Positions 19,308-28,270 of a DNA stretch of 64,000 nt are shown here, piece after piece. The notes beneath the pieces are model-generated. The model was not told the DNA's origin. It searched no databases and saw only the letters and a list, made by a program, of their open reading frames with translations. The position numbers were made by a program, and so were the translations under genes. The DNA lies in NCBI RefSeq assembly GCF_001676655.1, contig NZ_LZDB01000001.1, forward strand, positions 1 through 64,000. Direction: 5' to 3'. The first letter of the stretch is position 1; the number at the start of each line of letters is the position of its first letter. This DNA comes from Perlucidibaca aquatica (GTDB lineage: Bacteria > Pseudomonadota > Gammaproteobacteria > Pseudomonadales > Moraxellaceae).

Positions 19308-19344
19308 CGTTACCTAACTACACAATAGTGTTACCCAAGTAACA
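19308..19344 (+). promoter_or_regulatory. putative CbrB upstream activating site
   Basis: TGTTAC-N4-GTAACA is a perfect inverted repeat at 19329-19344; a further half-site CGTTAC begins at 19308, two helical turns upstream. The palindrome centre is about 93 bp before the -24 GG of the sigma-54 promoter, the usual position for an enhancer-binding protein. The same half-sites occur before cbrX. Confidence 0.65.
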
Positions 19345-19426
19345 AGAATGCCTACTCACTTCATCAATCCGACAAGTGGCAGGTATTCAAGCCATTGATT
19401 ATATTGGTAAATAAAATTTCCGATAG

Positions 19427-19444
19427 TTGGCACGCGCCGTGCTA
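19427..19444 (+). promoter_or_regulatory. sigma-54 (-24/-12) promoter
   Basis: TTGGCACGCGCCGTGCTA keeps GG and GC exactly 10 bp apart and matches the sigma-54 consensus TTGGCACG at -24 and TGCT at -12. Transcription should begin near 19454. No protein gene follows within 270 bp. Confidence 0.8.
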
Positions 19445-19453
19445 TTGATTATC

Positions 19454-19640
19454 AGCGAGAAAAACAAAAATACATCGCACAGCTTCCCGTTAGAGGAAGC
19501 ATCAAAAAACGCACCGGCCCGGACGCTAGATTGCAAATGCCAGGATGCTCAGGCAACAAAAATAACTCATGCCTCGAATAATAAGATGGCCATAAGCCAC
19601 GCACCGTTCAGCGACCGCGGGAGGTAACCCCTCCCGCATT
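19454..19640 (+). ncRNA. crcZ: CrcZ-like Hfq-sequestering small RNA
   Basis: The non-coding stretch after the sigma-54 promoter, between cbrB and pcnB, is where Pseudomonas encodes CrcZ, the sRNA that traps Hfq/Crc and relieves catabolite repression. Here about 187 nt contain four A-rich segments of the AAnAAnAA kind: 19460-19470, 19503-19508, 19555-19565 (in the loop of an AGGCA/TGCCT hairpin) and 19577-19584 (AATAATAA). A GCTTCC/GGAAGC hairpin sits at 19482-19500. The 3' end is set at a perfect 8-bp stem GCGGGAGG/CCTCCCGC (19617-19637), though no T-run follows. It is shorter than the Pseudomonas RNA. Remaining bases 19641-19727 hold only the pcnB leader. Confidence 0.65.
19617..19637 (+). 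terminator. stem-loop, likely 3' end of the sRNA
   Basis: Perfect 8-bp stem GCGGGAGG/CCTCCCGC with a 5-nt loop. The downstream bases are ATTGCCTCC rather than a T-run, so termination by this stem alone is uncertain. Confidence 0.45.
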
Positions 19641-19727
19641 GCCTCCTTCCCCAAGCCTTCAATCCCTGCACAGTTACTGCTCAATCTTGCTATCATCCGC
19701 GCACATTGTTTTATACCGAGTGCATGT

Positions 19728-21053
19728 ATGTTGAAAGGTTGGTTGGATCGCTGGCGTGGACGCGGCAAAACCATTAGTCGCTTAAAGCCCGTGATCATTC
19801 CGCGAGACCATCATGCTGTCTCCCGCCGTGATATCAGTAGCGTTGCCGTTAAAACACTGTATCGGCTTCATGATGGTGGCTATCAAGCCTTCCTGATTGG
19901 CGGGGGTGTTCGCGACGTGCTATTGGGCATGCAGCCCAAAGATTTCGATATCGCCACGAGTGCCACTCCGGAGCAGGTCAAACAATTATTTGGCAATCAA
20001 TGCCAGATCATTGGCCGACGCTTTCGTTTAGCGCATGTTCGTTGGGGCCGAGAGGTCATTGAAGTCGCCACCTTCCGGGCACATCACAGCGAAGGCGATG
20101 CACAGAGTGCCAAAACAAATGCTGAAGGCTTGATCCTCCGCGACAATGTCTGGGGCAATATTGAAGAAGACGCTGCGCGTCGAGACTTCACCATCAATGC
20201 CATTTATTACAACATTGCCGACTTTAGCTTATGGGACTTTGCCCATGGCATGAAAGACCTCAATGCGCGTGTTTTAAGGCTGATTGGCGACCCTACGACT
20301 CGCTATCGCGAAGACCCTGTTCGCATGCTTCGCGCCATTCGTTTTGCGGGAAAGCTGGGCTTTACGATCGAAGATAAAACGGCACAGGCCATCTCCGAGC
20401 TAGCCTACTTACTGGAAGATGTTTCCTCACACCGACTCTACGATGAATGCCAAAAGCTCTTTTCGGCCGGCTACTCCTTGCCTGTTCTCGACTTATTGCA
20501 CGAGTTCGGGCTATTCGATGCCTTGTTCCCTGAAGCCGATCTGTTCCCCAACGACACACTGTGGCAGCTCACGGCAGAAAGCACCGATGAACGCGTAGCA
20601 GAAGGCAAGGGCATTAACCCAGCCTTCTTTTATGCCGCCATGCTATGGGGCGTTGTCCAGGATCGTCAGCAAGCGCTTCAAAATAATGGCATCCCACCGG
20701 TTCCCGCCTGGCAGCAAGCTAGCCAGCAGGTGCTCGCCATTCAGCATGCACGCACCGCTATCCCTCGTCACATCAGCCAGGCCATTCGTGACATTTGGGA
20801 AATGCAGCCTAAGCTGGAACAACCTCGCCCACGACAAGTTGAAGCTACCGTGCAAAGTGAGCGCTTCCGCGCCGCGTATGACTTTTTAGTCTTGCGCGAG
20901 TTAGCCGGCGAGGAGACCTCGGGCATGGGTGCGTGGTGGACACGCTGGCAAGATGCCGACCCCGGCCTACGCGCCGAAATGGCTCGCGCCTTGGACGATA
21001 AGCCAGCGGCAGCCAAGAAAAAGCGTCGGCGCAAGCCCAGCAGCAATGCTTAA
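19728..21053 (+). CDS. pcnB: poly(A) polymerase I
   Basis: Adds A-tails to RNAs and so marks them for decay. The 441-residue protein has the nucleotidyltransferase head IGGGVRDVLLGMQPKDFDIAT (class II CCA-adding/PAP family), the RRDFTINAIYY motif, the TRYREDPVRMLRAIRFAGKLGF helical segment, and a lysine/arginine-rich C-terminal tail typical of PcnB rather than CCA transferase. The ATG at 19728 fits the family N-terminus. It overlaps folK by 8 bp. It follows the sRNA locus as in Pseudomonas. Confidence 0.94.
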   Translation: MLKGWLDRWRGRGKTISRLKPVIIPRDHHAVSRRDISSVAVKTLYRLHDGGYQAFLIGGGVRDVLLGMQPKDFDIATSATPEQVKQLFGNQCQIIGRRFRLAHVRWGREVIEVATFRAHHSEGDAQSAKTNAEGLILRDNVWGNIEEDAARRDFTINAIYYNIADFSLWDFAHGMKDLNARVLRLIGDPTTRYREDPVRMLRAIRFAGKLGFTIEDKTAQAISELAYLLEDVSSHRLYDECQKLFSAGYSLPVLDLLHEFGLFDALFPEADLFPNDTLWQLTAESTDERVAEGKGINPAFFYAAMLWGVVQDRQQALQNNGIPPVPAWQQASQQVLAIQHARTAIPRHISQAIRDIWEMQPKLEQPRPRQVEATVQSERFRAAYDFLVLRELAGEETSGMGAWWTRWQDADPGLRAEMARALDDKPAAAKKKRRRKPSSNA

Positions 21054-21591
21054 CCATCGCTGCGCCATCGGCCTGGGTGGCAATCTCGACGATGCTGTAG
21101 CGACGCTTATCGATGCCGCCAAGGCCTTATCCAGCCATCCCGACTGCCAATTCGTGGCTGCGTCGAAACTGTATCGCAGTGCAGCTATTGGGCCTGAAGG
21201 CCAACCGGACTATGCCAATGCCGTGCTGCTGCTCAACACCGCACTAGATGCATGGGCACTACTGGACGTGCTGCAGCAACAAGAGCAGCTGGCGGGGCGC
21301 GTCCGTGACATTCGCTGGGGCGCTCGCACGCTAGACCTTGATATCCTTCTGTTTAATCAGGAGGCGATTCAAGATAGTCGCCTAACCGTTCCCCATGCGG
21401 AGTTATGGCACCGTGCCTTTGTGCTACTGCCCTTATTGGATGTGCAATCAGAAACGGCTTGGCCTTCTCAACTGAATATTGCTACTCGTCTTGAAGACCC
21501 TAAGCTAAGCACACAGATTATTTCACGCTGGCTTGACCCTCGCTGGGACACGGCCTGCAATGAACTTCGCCTGCACTCAAGGAGCAGCTAA
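21046..21591 (+). CDS. folK: 2-amino-4-hydroxy-6-hydroxymethyldihydropteridine pyrophosphokinase
   Basis: Transfers pyrophosphate from ATP to hydroxymethyldihydropterin, supplying FolP in folate synthesis. The 181-residue protein has the opening IGLGGNLDD, the [18 protein letters not shown] substrate stretch and [14 protein letters not shown], the diagnostic magnesium-binding signature. ATG at 21046 overlaps the end of pcnB, and its stop overlaps the panB ATG (TAATG). folP lies elsewhere in this window at 40247. Confidence 0.93.
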   Translation: MLNHRCAIGLGGNLDDAVATLIDAAKALSSHPDCQFVAASKLYRSAAIGPEGQPDYANAVLLLNTALDAWALLDVLQQQEQLAGRVRDIRWGARTLDLDILLFNQEAIQDSRLTVPHAELWHRAFVLLPLLDVQSETAWPSQLNIATRLEDPKLSTQIISRWLDPRWDTACNELRLHSRSS

Positions 21592-22388
21592 TGAAAGCCA
21601 TTACGATGAATACGCTTCGGAACCTAAAACAAACCGGCGAAAAGTTTTCTGTGCTCACTTGTTACGACGCAACCTTTTCAGCGGCTATGGCGCGTGCAGA
21701 AGTCGAAGTCATTTTGATTGGTGACTCACTTGGCATGGTTCTTCAAGGCCACACCTCTACACTGCCCGTGACCATTGAAGACATGGCCTACCACACGGCG
21801 GCTGTTGCACGCGGCAATCAAGTCTCTCTGCTCATGGCAGACATGCCTTTTATGTCTTATGCCAGCCTAGATACCGCGTTGACTAACGCTGCCTTGCTGA
21901 TGCGTGCAGGCGCACACCTCGTCAAGCTTGAAGGCGGAGCCTGGCTAGCCGAAACCGTGACGCAACTTACCCGTGGCGGCATACCAGTCTGCATTCACCT
22001 CGGCTTAACACCGCAATCGGTTAACGTGATGGGTGGCTATCGCGTGCAAGGCCGAGATGATGCCGCCGCGCAACAATTGCTGGACGACGCATTAGCTGTG
22101 CAGGCCGCAGGCGCTGTCATGCTGCTGTTAGAGTGCGTCCCTGCTTCCTTGGCCGCACGCGTTCAACAAGCGCTCAGCATCCCGGTGATAGGTATCGGTG
22201 CTGGCCTGAATTGCGACGGCCAAGTATTAGTCATGCATGACATGCTGGGCTTGCATGCAGGCAAGCCCGCTCGTTTTGTTAAAGACTTCCTGGTTAGCGG
22301 TGACGGCACCATTGAGGGCGCGTTCAAAGCTTATGTTCAGTCCGTGAAAAGTGGGCAATACCCCGCTGAAGAACACACGTTTCAATAA
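21591..22388 (+). CDS. panB: 3-methyl-2-oxobutanoate hydroxymethyltransferase
   Basis: First committed step of pantothenate synthesis: adds a hydroxymethyl group from methylene-THF to ketoisovalerate. The 265-residue barrel has LTCYDATFS, the metal/substrate site GDSLGMV, and the KLEGG and GIGAG motifs. AAGGAG precedes the ATG, which overlaps the folK stop by one base. panC follows after 35 bp, with ribosome-binding site CAGGA. Confidence 0.96.
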   Translation: MKAITMNTLRNLKQTGEKFSVLTCYDATFSAAMARAEVEVILIGDSLGMVLQGHTSTLPVTIEDMAYHTAAVARGNQVSLLMADMPFMSYASLDTALTNAALLMRAGAHLVKLEGGAWLAETVTQLTRGGIPVCIHLGLTPQSVNVMGGYRVQGRDDAAAQQLLDDALAVQAAGAVMLLLECVPASLAARVQQALSIPVIGIGAGLNCDGQVLVMHDMLGLHAGKPARFVKDFLVSGDGTIEGAFKAYVQSVKSGQYPAEEHTFQ

Positions 22389-22423
22389 TTCGCAGGCAAT
22401 AATTCGCAGGAAAGCCATCCGTT

Positions 22424-23272
22424 ATGAAGATTGAAAACTCCATTCAAGGCGTTCGTGCCGCGTTAAACCAAGCGCGCAAAGCCGGAAAATCTATCGCATT
22501 TGTACCCACGATGGGCAATCTACACAGTGGCCATATCGCATTAGTTCTCAATGCCAAGCGTCGTGCAGACTTTGTGGTAAGCAGCGTTTTCGTTAATCCC
22601 ACGCAGTTTGGCGTGAATGAAGACTTTGCTAGTTACCCGCGCACTCTCGATAGTGATGCCAACTTACTGGCCGAAGCTGGCTGCGATATTTTATTCGCGC
22701 CTAATGCTGAAGAAATGTATCCCGATGGTCGTCAGCAGGCGACCACTGTACAAGTGGCAGGGATCACTGAGTTCCTATGCGGTGCATCTCGACCCGGCCA
22801 CTTCACTGGCGTTGCCACTGTTGTCACTAAGCTTTTGAACATCATTCAGCCAGACATGGCACTTTTTGGTGAAAAGGATTATCAGCAACTCGCTGTCATT
22901 CGCAGACTGGTCACTGAGCTTTGCATCCCCACCAACATTATTGCCATACCCACTCATCGTGCGGATGACGGCCTCGCACTGAGCTCACGCAATGGCTATC
23001 TCTCCAGTGATGAACGCGCAAAGGCTCCGTTGATTTATCAAACCCTAACTCAGCTTCAGTCCGCCATTTTGAGCGGTCAGCGTGATTATGCTTCTTTAGC
23101 TCACGCAGCGAGCTCACACCTGAACAAGTGTGGCTTCCAGACAGACTATGTGGAAATTCGTGCGGCGAATCTCGATTCTGCTACAGAAAGCGACTCCGAC
23201 CTTGTCATTTTGGTTGCTGCATACCTAGGAAAAACACGTTTAATCGACAATCTAGCCTTTTCCTTAGCCTGA
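22424..23272 (+). CDS. panC: pantothenate synthetase
   Basis: Joins pantoate and beta-alanine with ATP via pantoyl-adenylate. The 282-residue protein has FVPTMGNLHSGH (HIGH-like motif), FVNPTQFG, the GxxRPGHFTGVATVV segment and the FGEKDYQQL and LALSSRNGYL motifs. Length matches the family. It lies between panB and panD; 141 bp separate it from panD. Confidence 0.96.
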   Translation: MKIENSIQGVRAALNQARKAGKSIAFVPTMGNLHSGHIALVLNAKRRADFVVSSVFVNPTQFGVNEDFASYPRTLDSDANLLAEAGCDILFAPNAEEMYPDGRQQATTVQVAGITEFLCGASRPGHFTGVATVVTKLLNIIQPDMALFGEKDYQQLAVIRRLVTELCIPTNIIAIPTHRADDGLALSSRNGYLSSDERAKAPLIYQTLTQLQSAILSGQRDYASLAHAASSHLNKCGFQTDYVEIRAANLDSATESDSDLVILVAAYLGKTRLIDNLAFSLA

Positions 23273-23413
23273 TCACGTTGGTATTCCTGTGATTTGTCTA
23301 AGGACAATGATTGAACCGCGAGTCATCTTGCGGCAAAATGGCGCGCCCGCGGGGAGCCAAACGTTTACGTTAGCTTTCTCGCCCCTGTTTACTGCTGTGC
23401 GGAGGTAACGCTC

Positions 23414-23794
23414 ATGCAATGCATCATGCTCAAAGCCAAGCTACATCGGGCCTGTGTGACTCATGCCGAGTTAGATTACGAGGGATCGTGTGCTATTGAT
23501 GGCGATCTACTGGATTTAGCTGGCATTCGTGAATACGAGCAAATCCAGATTTATAACGTCGCCAATGGTGAGCGTTTTACCACTTACGCTATTCGCGCTG
23601 AGTCTGGTTCGAAAATGATTTCCGTGAATGGTGCAGCCGCTCACAAGGCTCAGCCAGGTGATCGCGTCATTATTTGTACTTATGCACAATTTGAGCAGAC
23701 AGAGCTAGCCAGCTTTGAGCCTCGCTTGGTTTATTGCAACATTGATAACTCTGTCAGCCACAGTGCTAACGCGATTCCAGTACAAGTCGCCTAA
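23414..23794 (+). CDS. panD: aspartate 1-decarboxylase precursor
   Basis: Pyruvoyl enzyme that makes beta-alanine for PanC. The 126-residue proenzyme has the self-cleavage site in YEGSCAID (Gly-Ser bond), which yields the pyruvoyl group from the serine, and the [13 protein letters not shown] segment. GGAGG stands about 8 bp before the ATG at 23414. The 141-bp gap upstream may hold its own promoter. Ends at a strong terminator (23812-23836). In Pseudomonas pgi follows; here it does not. Confidence 0.96.
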   Translation: MQCIMLKAKLHRACVTHAELDYEGSCAIDGDLLDLAGIREYEQIQIYNVANGERFTTYAIRAESGSKMISVNGAAAHKAQPGDRVIICTYAQFEQTELASFEPRLVYCNIDNSVSHSANAIPVQVA

Positions 23795-23811
23795 ACACGT
23801 CGCTACGCTAA

Positions 23812-23836
23812 AGCCGGCTATATGCCGGCTTTTTTA
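23812..23836 (+). terminator. intrinsic terminator of the pan operon
   Basis: Stem AGCCGGC/GCCGGCT with a 5-nt loop followed by TTTTTT, 17 bp after the panD stop. Confidence 0.9.
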
Positions 23837-23871
23837 TTGCTCCACATTTGCTGAATAAAATGACGCCCAAT

Positions 23872-23899
23872 AAAAAGCCGACCTTGAGGTCGGCTTTTT
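23872..23899. terminator. bidirectional intrinsic terminator between panD and the TRAP operon
   Basis: AAAAAGCCGACC-TTGA-GGTCGGCTTTTT is symmetrical, so it can end transcripts from either side. It lies 15 bp past the stop of the TRAP permease gene on the minus strand. Confidence 0.9.
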
Positions 23900-23914
23900 A
23901 TTACTTAGAACAAC

Positions 23915-26059
23915 TTAGCTACCCAGCATGGCATCCAGCGATGCACGCCATTCGGCACCATGTTCAACTAAGAGTTGACCACCGTACACAACCGTCAGCA
24001 AGCCAATCGCCAAGACCACAACTGGCAAGATCCAGCGTTCGTATCGATAGTAGAAGGACTTGTTAGCCACTTCTGCATCTGCTTCATCCATGACCTTCTC
24101 ACCAACCACCATACGAACCAAGAGCTGGTTGAGCGCCACGGGTGGCGACAAATAGCCCAGCTCGAAAGCTGTCAGTACGATCATCCAGAAGTGGACCGGA
24201 TCAATGCCGTTGCTGTAGGCCACGGGCGCGATGGTTGCAGAGACCAAGATCACGGCACCAAACGGATCCATAACCATACCAATGAACACCAACAGACCCA
24301 TCATGATGGTGAGCGCCAACCAGATGTTACCGAAGTTCTCTGGAACGTTTTCCATCAAGCCTGAACGCTCAATCACACCACCCACGGAAACCGAGAGTGC
24401 CATGAGCATGATCAAAGCACCGATATGCCCAATCGTTTCATTGGTTGCAAATCGAACGGCGCCTTCCAAACCTACGCGGCGCTCAGCTTCAGGGTTGTTG
24501 ATAACGGCAACCGCTTTCGGCTCACGACGCATTTTGTCGAAGATGACGATGAACAACATGATCACCGGCAGCATCACTGGTGCAGTAAATTCATCGAGCT
24601 TGGTATCGAGGAAGTACTGGTAAGCCTGTACGACGGCCACCACGATAACAATGTAAGGCGAGACCGGAACCAGTGCACGAGCCGCACCACGGAGTGCTAC
24701 ACCCATATCGGTTGGCTGGCTCTTGCCTTCACGCAGATACAGCGAGATCAGGAAGAAAATGGTAGAGGTCAACAGGAATACGGAAACACCCCAGCCATAG
24801 AGCTCATTGGTGGTTACCTGCTTGTTCAATGCGGCGATCAATACAATCAGCAAGCACGGACGAAGCACAACACCGAGGGAGCCGGACATGGCCGCTGCAG
24901 CCAAGGCGTACTGACGACGCGCGCCCGACTGCAAGACTTCCTTATAAACAATCGCACCCGCTGCAATAACGAAAATACCTGACGCGCCGGTATAGGCTGT
25001 AGGAATCGCCGCAGCAACCAAGATAACCCAAGTCAGCGTTTCTGGTGAAAAGTTAAACGGACGCACAACATCCATAAACAGGTGTACGACACGCGTTTGC
25101 TTCAACAACATACCGGCCCAAATATAGAGCGCTAAGTTGAGGAAGATACCCGAGTACTCCAGCAACTGACCCAGGTAAATGGCCAGACCTGCAGCATGAC
25201 CTTCGCCCAAGAATGAGATGGACGAAGTAATTGCCATGAAAGCATACAGTGGGATGGAGAGCAGACCTAAGCCCCAGCTGCCACCCTCTTCAGCATCAAC
25301 GGGTGGCCGCAGCAAACGAACCACACTGATAGCCGTTAGCACCGCAAATAGGGCAATCATGATGTAGTTCAGAATGGGCTTTTCAACCGGGATACCCGAA
25401 CTCAACAACACATTGTTGTAGTAGTAGTAGCTAGAGAAAAGACCCAGACCATTGGCAATGACCATCGAAACGCCATAAACCGGGAAGTCCTTCTTATAGC
25501 GCGGTGGTCGCAGACCAATGTGATGCGTACCCAGCGTCGTCGTTACCGCTGCAATTGCAAACATCACCAATAAAAGCAATGGTCGGTTTTCGGTACCAAA
25601 CTTAAAAATACCGAAGAAGCCCGTTTCAATCGCACGGAACGCTTTAACTTTCGGCGTAATATTTTTAACGATGCCTTCATACATCGTGTTTTTCTCAATG
25701 CAAAGCGCCTTGGCTTTTTCCATTGAGTCACGAATAGCCGCAGGATCTTGCGGCTCTGAAGCAAAGAGAGCATCTAGCGGATCATCTGAGACAGTAGCGG
25801 GTGCTGCTGCCTGGGCGGCAACAGCCGCGTCGATATCCATATTGGGGTCACAATCCGGCTTAGTCGGATCGGCTCGCAACATGAAGTACTGAATATTGTT
25901 GGCAGGGTCACCGAACATGCGTTCGCCCATGCGCAAAAGCTGACCGTGGAACATTTCCCCGGTGCCAATGATTAGCGTCAACAGCAGTAAACACATTACC
26001 GGCAGGCTGGAAAACCATTCCAATCCACTGCGGTTGAGGAAGAGCGGCTTGTTATTCAT
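23915..26059 (-). CDS. TRAP transporter fused permease (DctQ-DctM type)
   Basis: Inner-membrane permease of 714 residues with about 16-18 hydrophobic helices. The first helix (about 17-38) is followed by a periplasmic insert with an alanine-rich stretch (about 60-150), then a DctQ-like four-helix part and a DctM-like large subunit with repeated AAAIPTAYTGASGIFVIAAGA-type glycine-rich hairpins. Start ATG at 26059 follows AAGGAAG; an upstream ATG would add 13 residues. It is the last gene of a TatT-SBP-permease operon. Such transporters use an ion gradient to import organic acids; the substrate is unknown. Confidence 0.87.
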   Translation of the reverse strand: MNNKPLFLNRSGLEWFSSLPVMCLLLLTLIIGTGEMFHGQLLRMGERMFGDPANNIQYFMLRADPTKPDCDPNMDIDAAVAAQAAAPATVSDDPLDALFASEPQDPAAIRDSMEKAKALCIEKNTMYEGIVKNITPKVKAFRAIETGFFGIFKFGTENRPLLLLVMFAIAAVTTTLGTHHIGLRPPRYKKDFPVYGVSMVIANGLGLFSSYYYYNNVLLSSGIPVEKPILNYIMIALFAVLTAISVVRLLRPPVDAEEGGSWGLGLLSIPLYAFMAITSSISFLGEGHAAGLAIYLGQLLEYSGIFLNLALYIWAGMLLKQTRVVHLFMDVVRPFNFSPETLTWVILVAAAIPTAYTGASGIFVIAAGAIVYKEVLQSGARRQYALAAAAMSGSLGVVLRPCLLIVLIAALNKQVTTNELYGWGVSVFLLTSTIFFLISLYLREGKSQPTDMGVALRGAARALVPVSPYIVIVVAVVQAYQYFLDTKLDEFTAPVMLPVIMLFIVIFDKMRREPKAVAVINNPEAERRVGLEGAVRFATNETIGHIGALIMLMALSVSVGGVIERSGLMENVPENFGNIWLALTIMMGLLVFIGMVMDPFGAVILVSATIAPVAYSNGIDPVHFWMIVLTAFELGYLSPPVALNQLLVRMVVGEKVMDEADAEVANKSFYYRYERWILPVVVLAIGLLTVVYGGQLLVEHGAEWRASLDAMLGS

Positions 26060-26084
26060 TTTTAGCTTCCTTGAAGAATGAAAA

Positions 26085-26110
26085 CGCCAGAGTCTCATTA
26101 GACTCTGGCG
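26085..26110 (-). terminator. intercistronic 10-bp hairpin after the TRAP binding-protein gene
   Basis: CGCCAGAGTC/GACTCTGGCG with a 6-nt loop; on the coding (minus) strand TTTTC follows. It could partly terminate or protect the upstream mRNA so that the binding protein exceeds the permease. Confidence 0.6.
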
Positions 26111-26131
26111 ATCATTTCGCTATGGCTCAAA

Positions 26132-27133
26132 TTACTCGAGATTCTGCGAGCATTCGGCATCTGCACCATTCACCGAGCAACGAGTCTTCTTCAAGACTTT
26201 CATGGTGAATGGGTTGTAGATACCTTCCTTGGTCAGGGCAATACGTGCGTCACGCAGGAGCACGATATAACCGTCTTTGTCTTTCTCTGGCAGATCCATC
26301 CACACACCCGCTGGAATATCCTTCTCTGCCTTGTTCACGATGCCCATGGCGCGTGGTGTTTGCGCGTTCCAGTAAACACGTGACTTCTGACCAAAATCAG
26401 CAGGGAACTTTTCCTTGTTGATGATCAATTGGAATGTCAGCTGAACGATTGGGAAGCGCACGATGGCACCGTTCTTACCCAAGCCCTTGTACATTTCCAA
26501 TGGCTTATAGGCCAACGCAGGTGCTGCAACAATATCTACAGCGCCGTTATTGAACTTAGCAGCGAAGTTGGTGATGTCCGAGGAAACGGGCTGAGCGCCA
26601 ATTTTCTGAACCATTTTGGCTTGTGATTTGTCGTAATCAAACACGGCAATTTTCTTACCGGCAAGCTTTTCTACGCTGTTGATGGAGCGGTCTTTCACGA
26701 ACAGGAAAGCAGCACCGGCGGGCGCAATGCCGGCCACTTCATATTTGCCTTGAACCATTTTCGAGGCCAGCGCTGGGTTAGCCAATGTTGCCAGGGCTTT
26801 TTCCATGATTTTGTTCGATGGGATTGCACCCAAGGAGTCGAGGGAGCCCGTGAAGTCATTGAATTGACGACCACGCAGGCCGGTTAACATAACGCCATCA
26901 CATTGACCCGCTTTGAAGTCTTCAGCGGCGGTACGTTCGTCGGTGTAGGTTTTCAGTTCAATTTGACCACCCATGCCCTTAGCGGCCAGGACATAGTCCT
27001 TCATCATGCCAGTGACATCGCCTTGCGCGCCGAGGATATCGAACACACAAACTTTGCTTGCCGCTGACGCTTGCATCGAAAAAGTTGCAGTTGCCGCGAA
27101 TACGGATGCTGCTAGTAGGTTTAACTTACGCAT
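26132..27133 (-). CDS. TRAP transporter solute-binding protein, DUF6091 family
   Basis: Periplasmic binding protein of 333 residues with a signal peptide (residues 1-25, cleavage after SMQASA). The mature part looks like a two-lobed binding protein with VCVFDILGAQGDV near the start, DGVMLTGLRGRQFNDF, and a cysteine-containing C-terminus (RCSVNGADAEC). Its place between a TatT lipoprotein and a TRAP permease supports the role. Family name DUF6091 is from memory. Ligand unknown. Confidence 0.8.
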   Translation of the reverse strand: MRKLNLLAASVFAATATFSMQASAASKVCVFDILGAQGDVTGMMKDYVLAAKGMGGQIELKTYTDERTAAEDFKAGQCDGVMLTGLRGRQFNDFTGSLDSLGAIPSNKIMEKALATLANPALASKMVQGKYEVAGIAPAGAAFLFVKDRSINSVEKLAGKKIAVFDYDKSQAKMVQKIGAQPVSSDITNFAAKFNNGAVDIVAAPALAYKPLEMYKGLGKNGAIVRFPIVQLTFQLIINKEKFPADFGQKSRVYWNAQTPRAMGIVNKAEKDIPAGVWMDLPEKDKDGYIVLLRDARIALTKEGIYNPFTMKVLKKTRCSVNGADAECSQNLE

Positions 27134-27171
27134 TTGAGTTCCCTCTGTTTAATCAATTTTAAGCCGAATGT

Positions 27172-27202
27172 AGGGCTCATGACGTTGAACGCCATGAGCC
27201 CT
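27172..27202 (-). terminator. intercistronic hairpin between tatT-like and binding-protein genes
   Basis: AGGGCTCATG/CATGAGCCCT, 10-bp perfect stem with an 11-nt loop, 17 bp after the TatT-like stop. No T-run on the coding strand, so an mRNA-stability or processing element is as likely as a terminator. Confidence 0.5.
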
Positions 27203-27219
27203 AAAAAGTTCACACGGGG

Positions 27220-28251
27220 TTAGAGCAGGTCACCGACGTCAACGCCTTCAGGAGCTTCAACTTTTTCATCCCAGAATTTGCCCAAGCTACCCGGCGGTGT
27301 GCGTGTTCCTGCACCCTCAGTCCAAAGCTTGTCGGACAAGGACAAGACAATGAAGCCCGCCAGACTGTCTACCAAGCCATACTGAGGGTTAGGTTTGAAA
27401 TCTTCTTTTACCGCAGTGAAGCGACGAATGGCATCGCGAACACGGGCGTTATCATCTTTACCCACCGCAGACAGGGCATACATAGCGTGCGGCAAGCGAA
27501 CACCAGCAGCCTCACCCAATGCCATAGAGGCATTGAAGGCACCCCAAACATCTTTGCCTTCATCTAAGCCTGGCAGTACGTTCCAGATCACAGCGCGCGC
27601 TGCAACCGGTACGCCCCACCACTTTTTGTTATCCAAGCAAGAGAATGCACGTTCGGCTTTTGCAGCGATATCGAGCGGCACACCAACAGCTTGCTGAGCA
27701 GTGATGTCGTTGAGAACCGCCTGCAGGCCGGTGATGAGGCCGAGCATGTAGACGAACTCATCGAAGTCTTTGTAGAAGTCAGTGCACTCTTCGCCAATTT
27801 TGATTTCGTAACGCTTTTCGTAGTACGTCACGAAACGGTTGTAAGCATTGAGCTGACGACGAGCGGCAAGTTCAGCGAAGCGCTTTTGCGCGATACGTGC
27901 GTCTTGAGCTTCTTCTACGTTACCGGCGCGCGAGGCACGCAGATAGCGCAGCTCATTATCGAAGGCCACGGTTTCAGCACACAGTGCTGCGGTGGTGTAG
28001 AGCAGTGTGCCCAACTGATTAGCATCGGCACCCAGATTTTCGGTCGCCATCAGAAGCGGCGTAACCGCAACACCCGACTGGCAAGCCATCAGGTAATCGG
28101 TGTCTTTCAGCATGGGTGGAACGAGCTTCTTTTCAACGAAGCGCAGGGTTTGGTTACTGATAAACGCCAGCGGATCGCAGGCGGAGAGCAGAACGGATGC
28201 GCCAATGATGGCACCGGCGAAACCGCGACGGAGTAGGCTGGAGCCACTCAT
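27220..28251 (-). CDS. TRAP-associated lipoprotein, TatT-like
   Basis: Lipoprotein of 343 residues with a lipobox LLSAC (lipidated C25), followed by a helix-rich body with many short repeats reminiscent of TPR-like helices. It is the first gene of the TRAP operon, as TatT (a TPR lipoprotein that partners TRAP binding proteins) often is. The ATG at 28251 has AAGGAG before it. The leader carries two AAnAAnAA motifs. The family assignment is tentative. Confidence 0.7.
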   Translation of the reverse strand: MSGSSLLRRGFAGAIIGASVLLSACDPLAFISNQTLRFVEKKLVPPMLKDTDYLMACQSGVAVTPLLMATENLGADANQLGTLLYTTAALCAETVAFDNELRYLRASRAGNVEEAQDARIAQKRFAELAARRQLNAYNRFVTYYEKRYEIKIGEECTDFYKDFDEFVYMLGLITGLQAVLNDITAQQAVGVPLDIAAKAERAFSCLDNKKWWGVPVAARAVIWNVLPGLDEGKDVWGAFNASMALGEAAGVRLPHAMYALSAVGKDDNARVRDAIRRFTAVKEDFKPNPQYGLVDSLAGFIVLSLSDKLWTEGAGTRTPPGSLGKFWDEKVEAPEGVDVGDLL

Positions 28252-28270
28252 GTCTTTCTCCTTGAGTTGA

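Noticed and set aside
19427-19627. Open frame of 66 codons in the cbrB-pcnB gap
   Set aside because: Its first codon lies inside the sigma-54 promoter, upstream of the predicted transcript start; it has no ribosome-binding site and no hydrophobic core. The region is better explained as a non-coding RNA.
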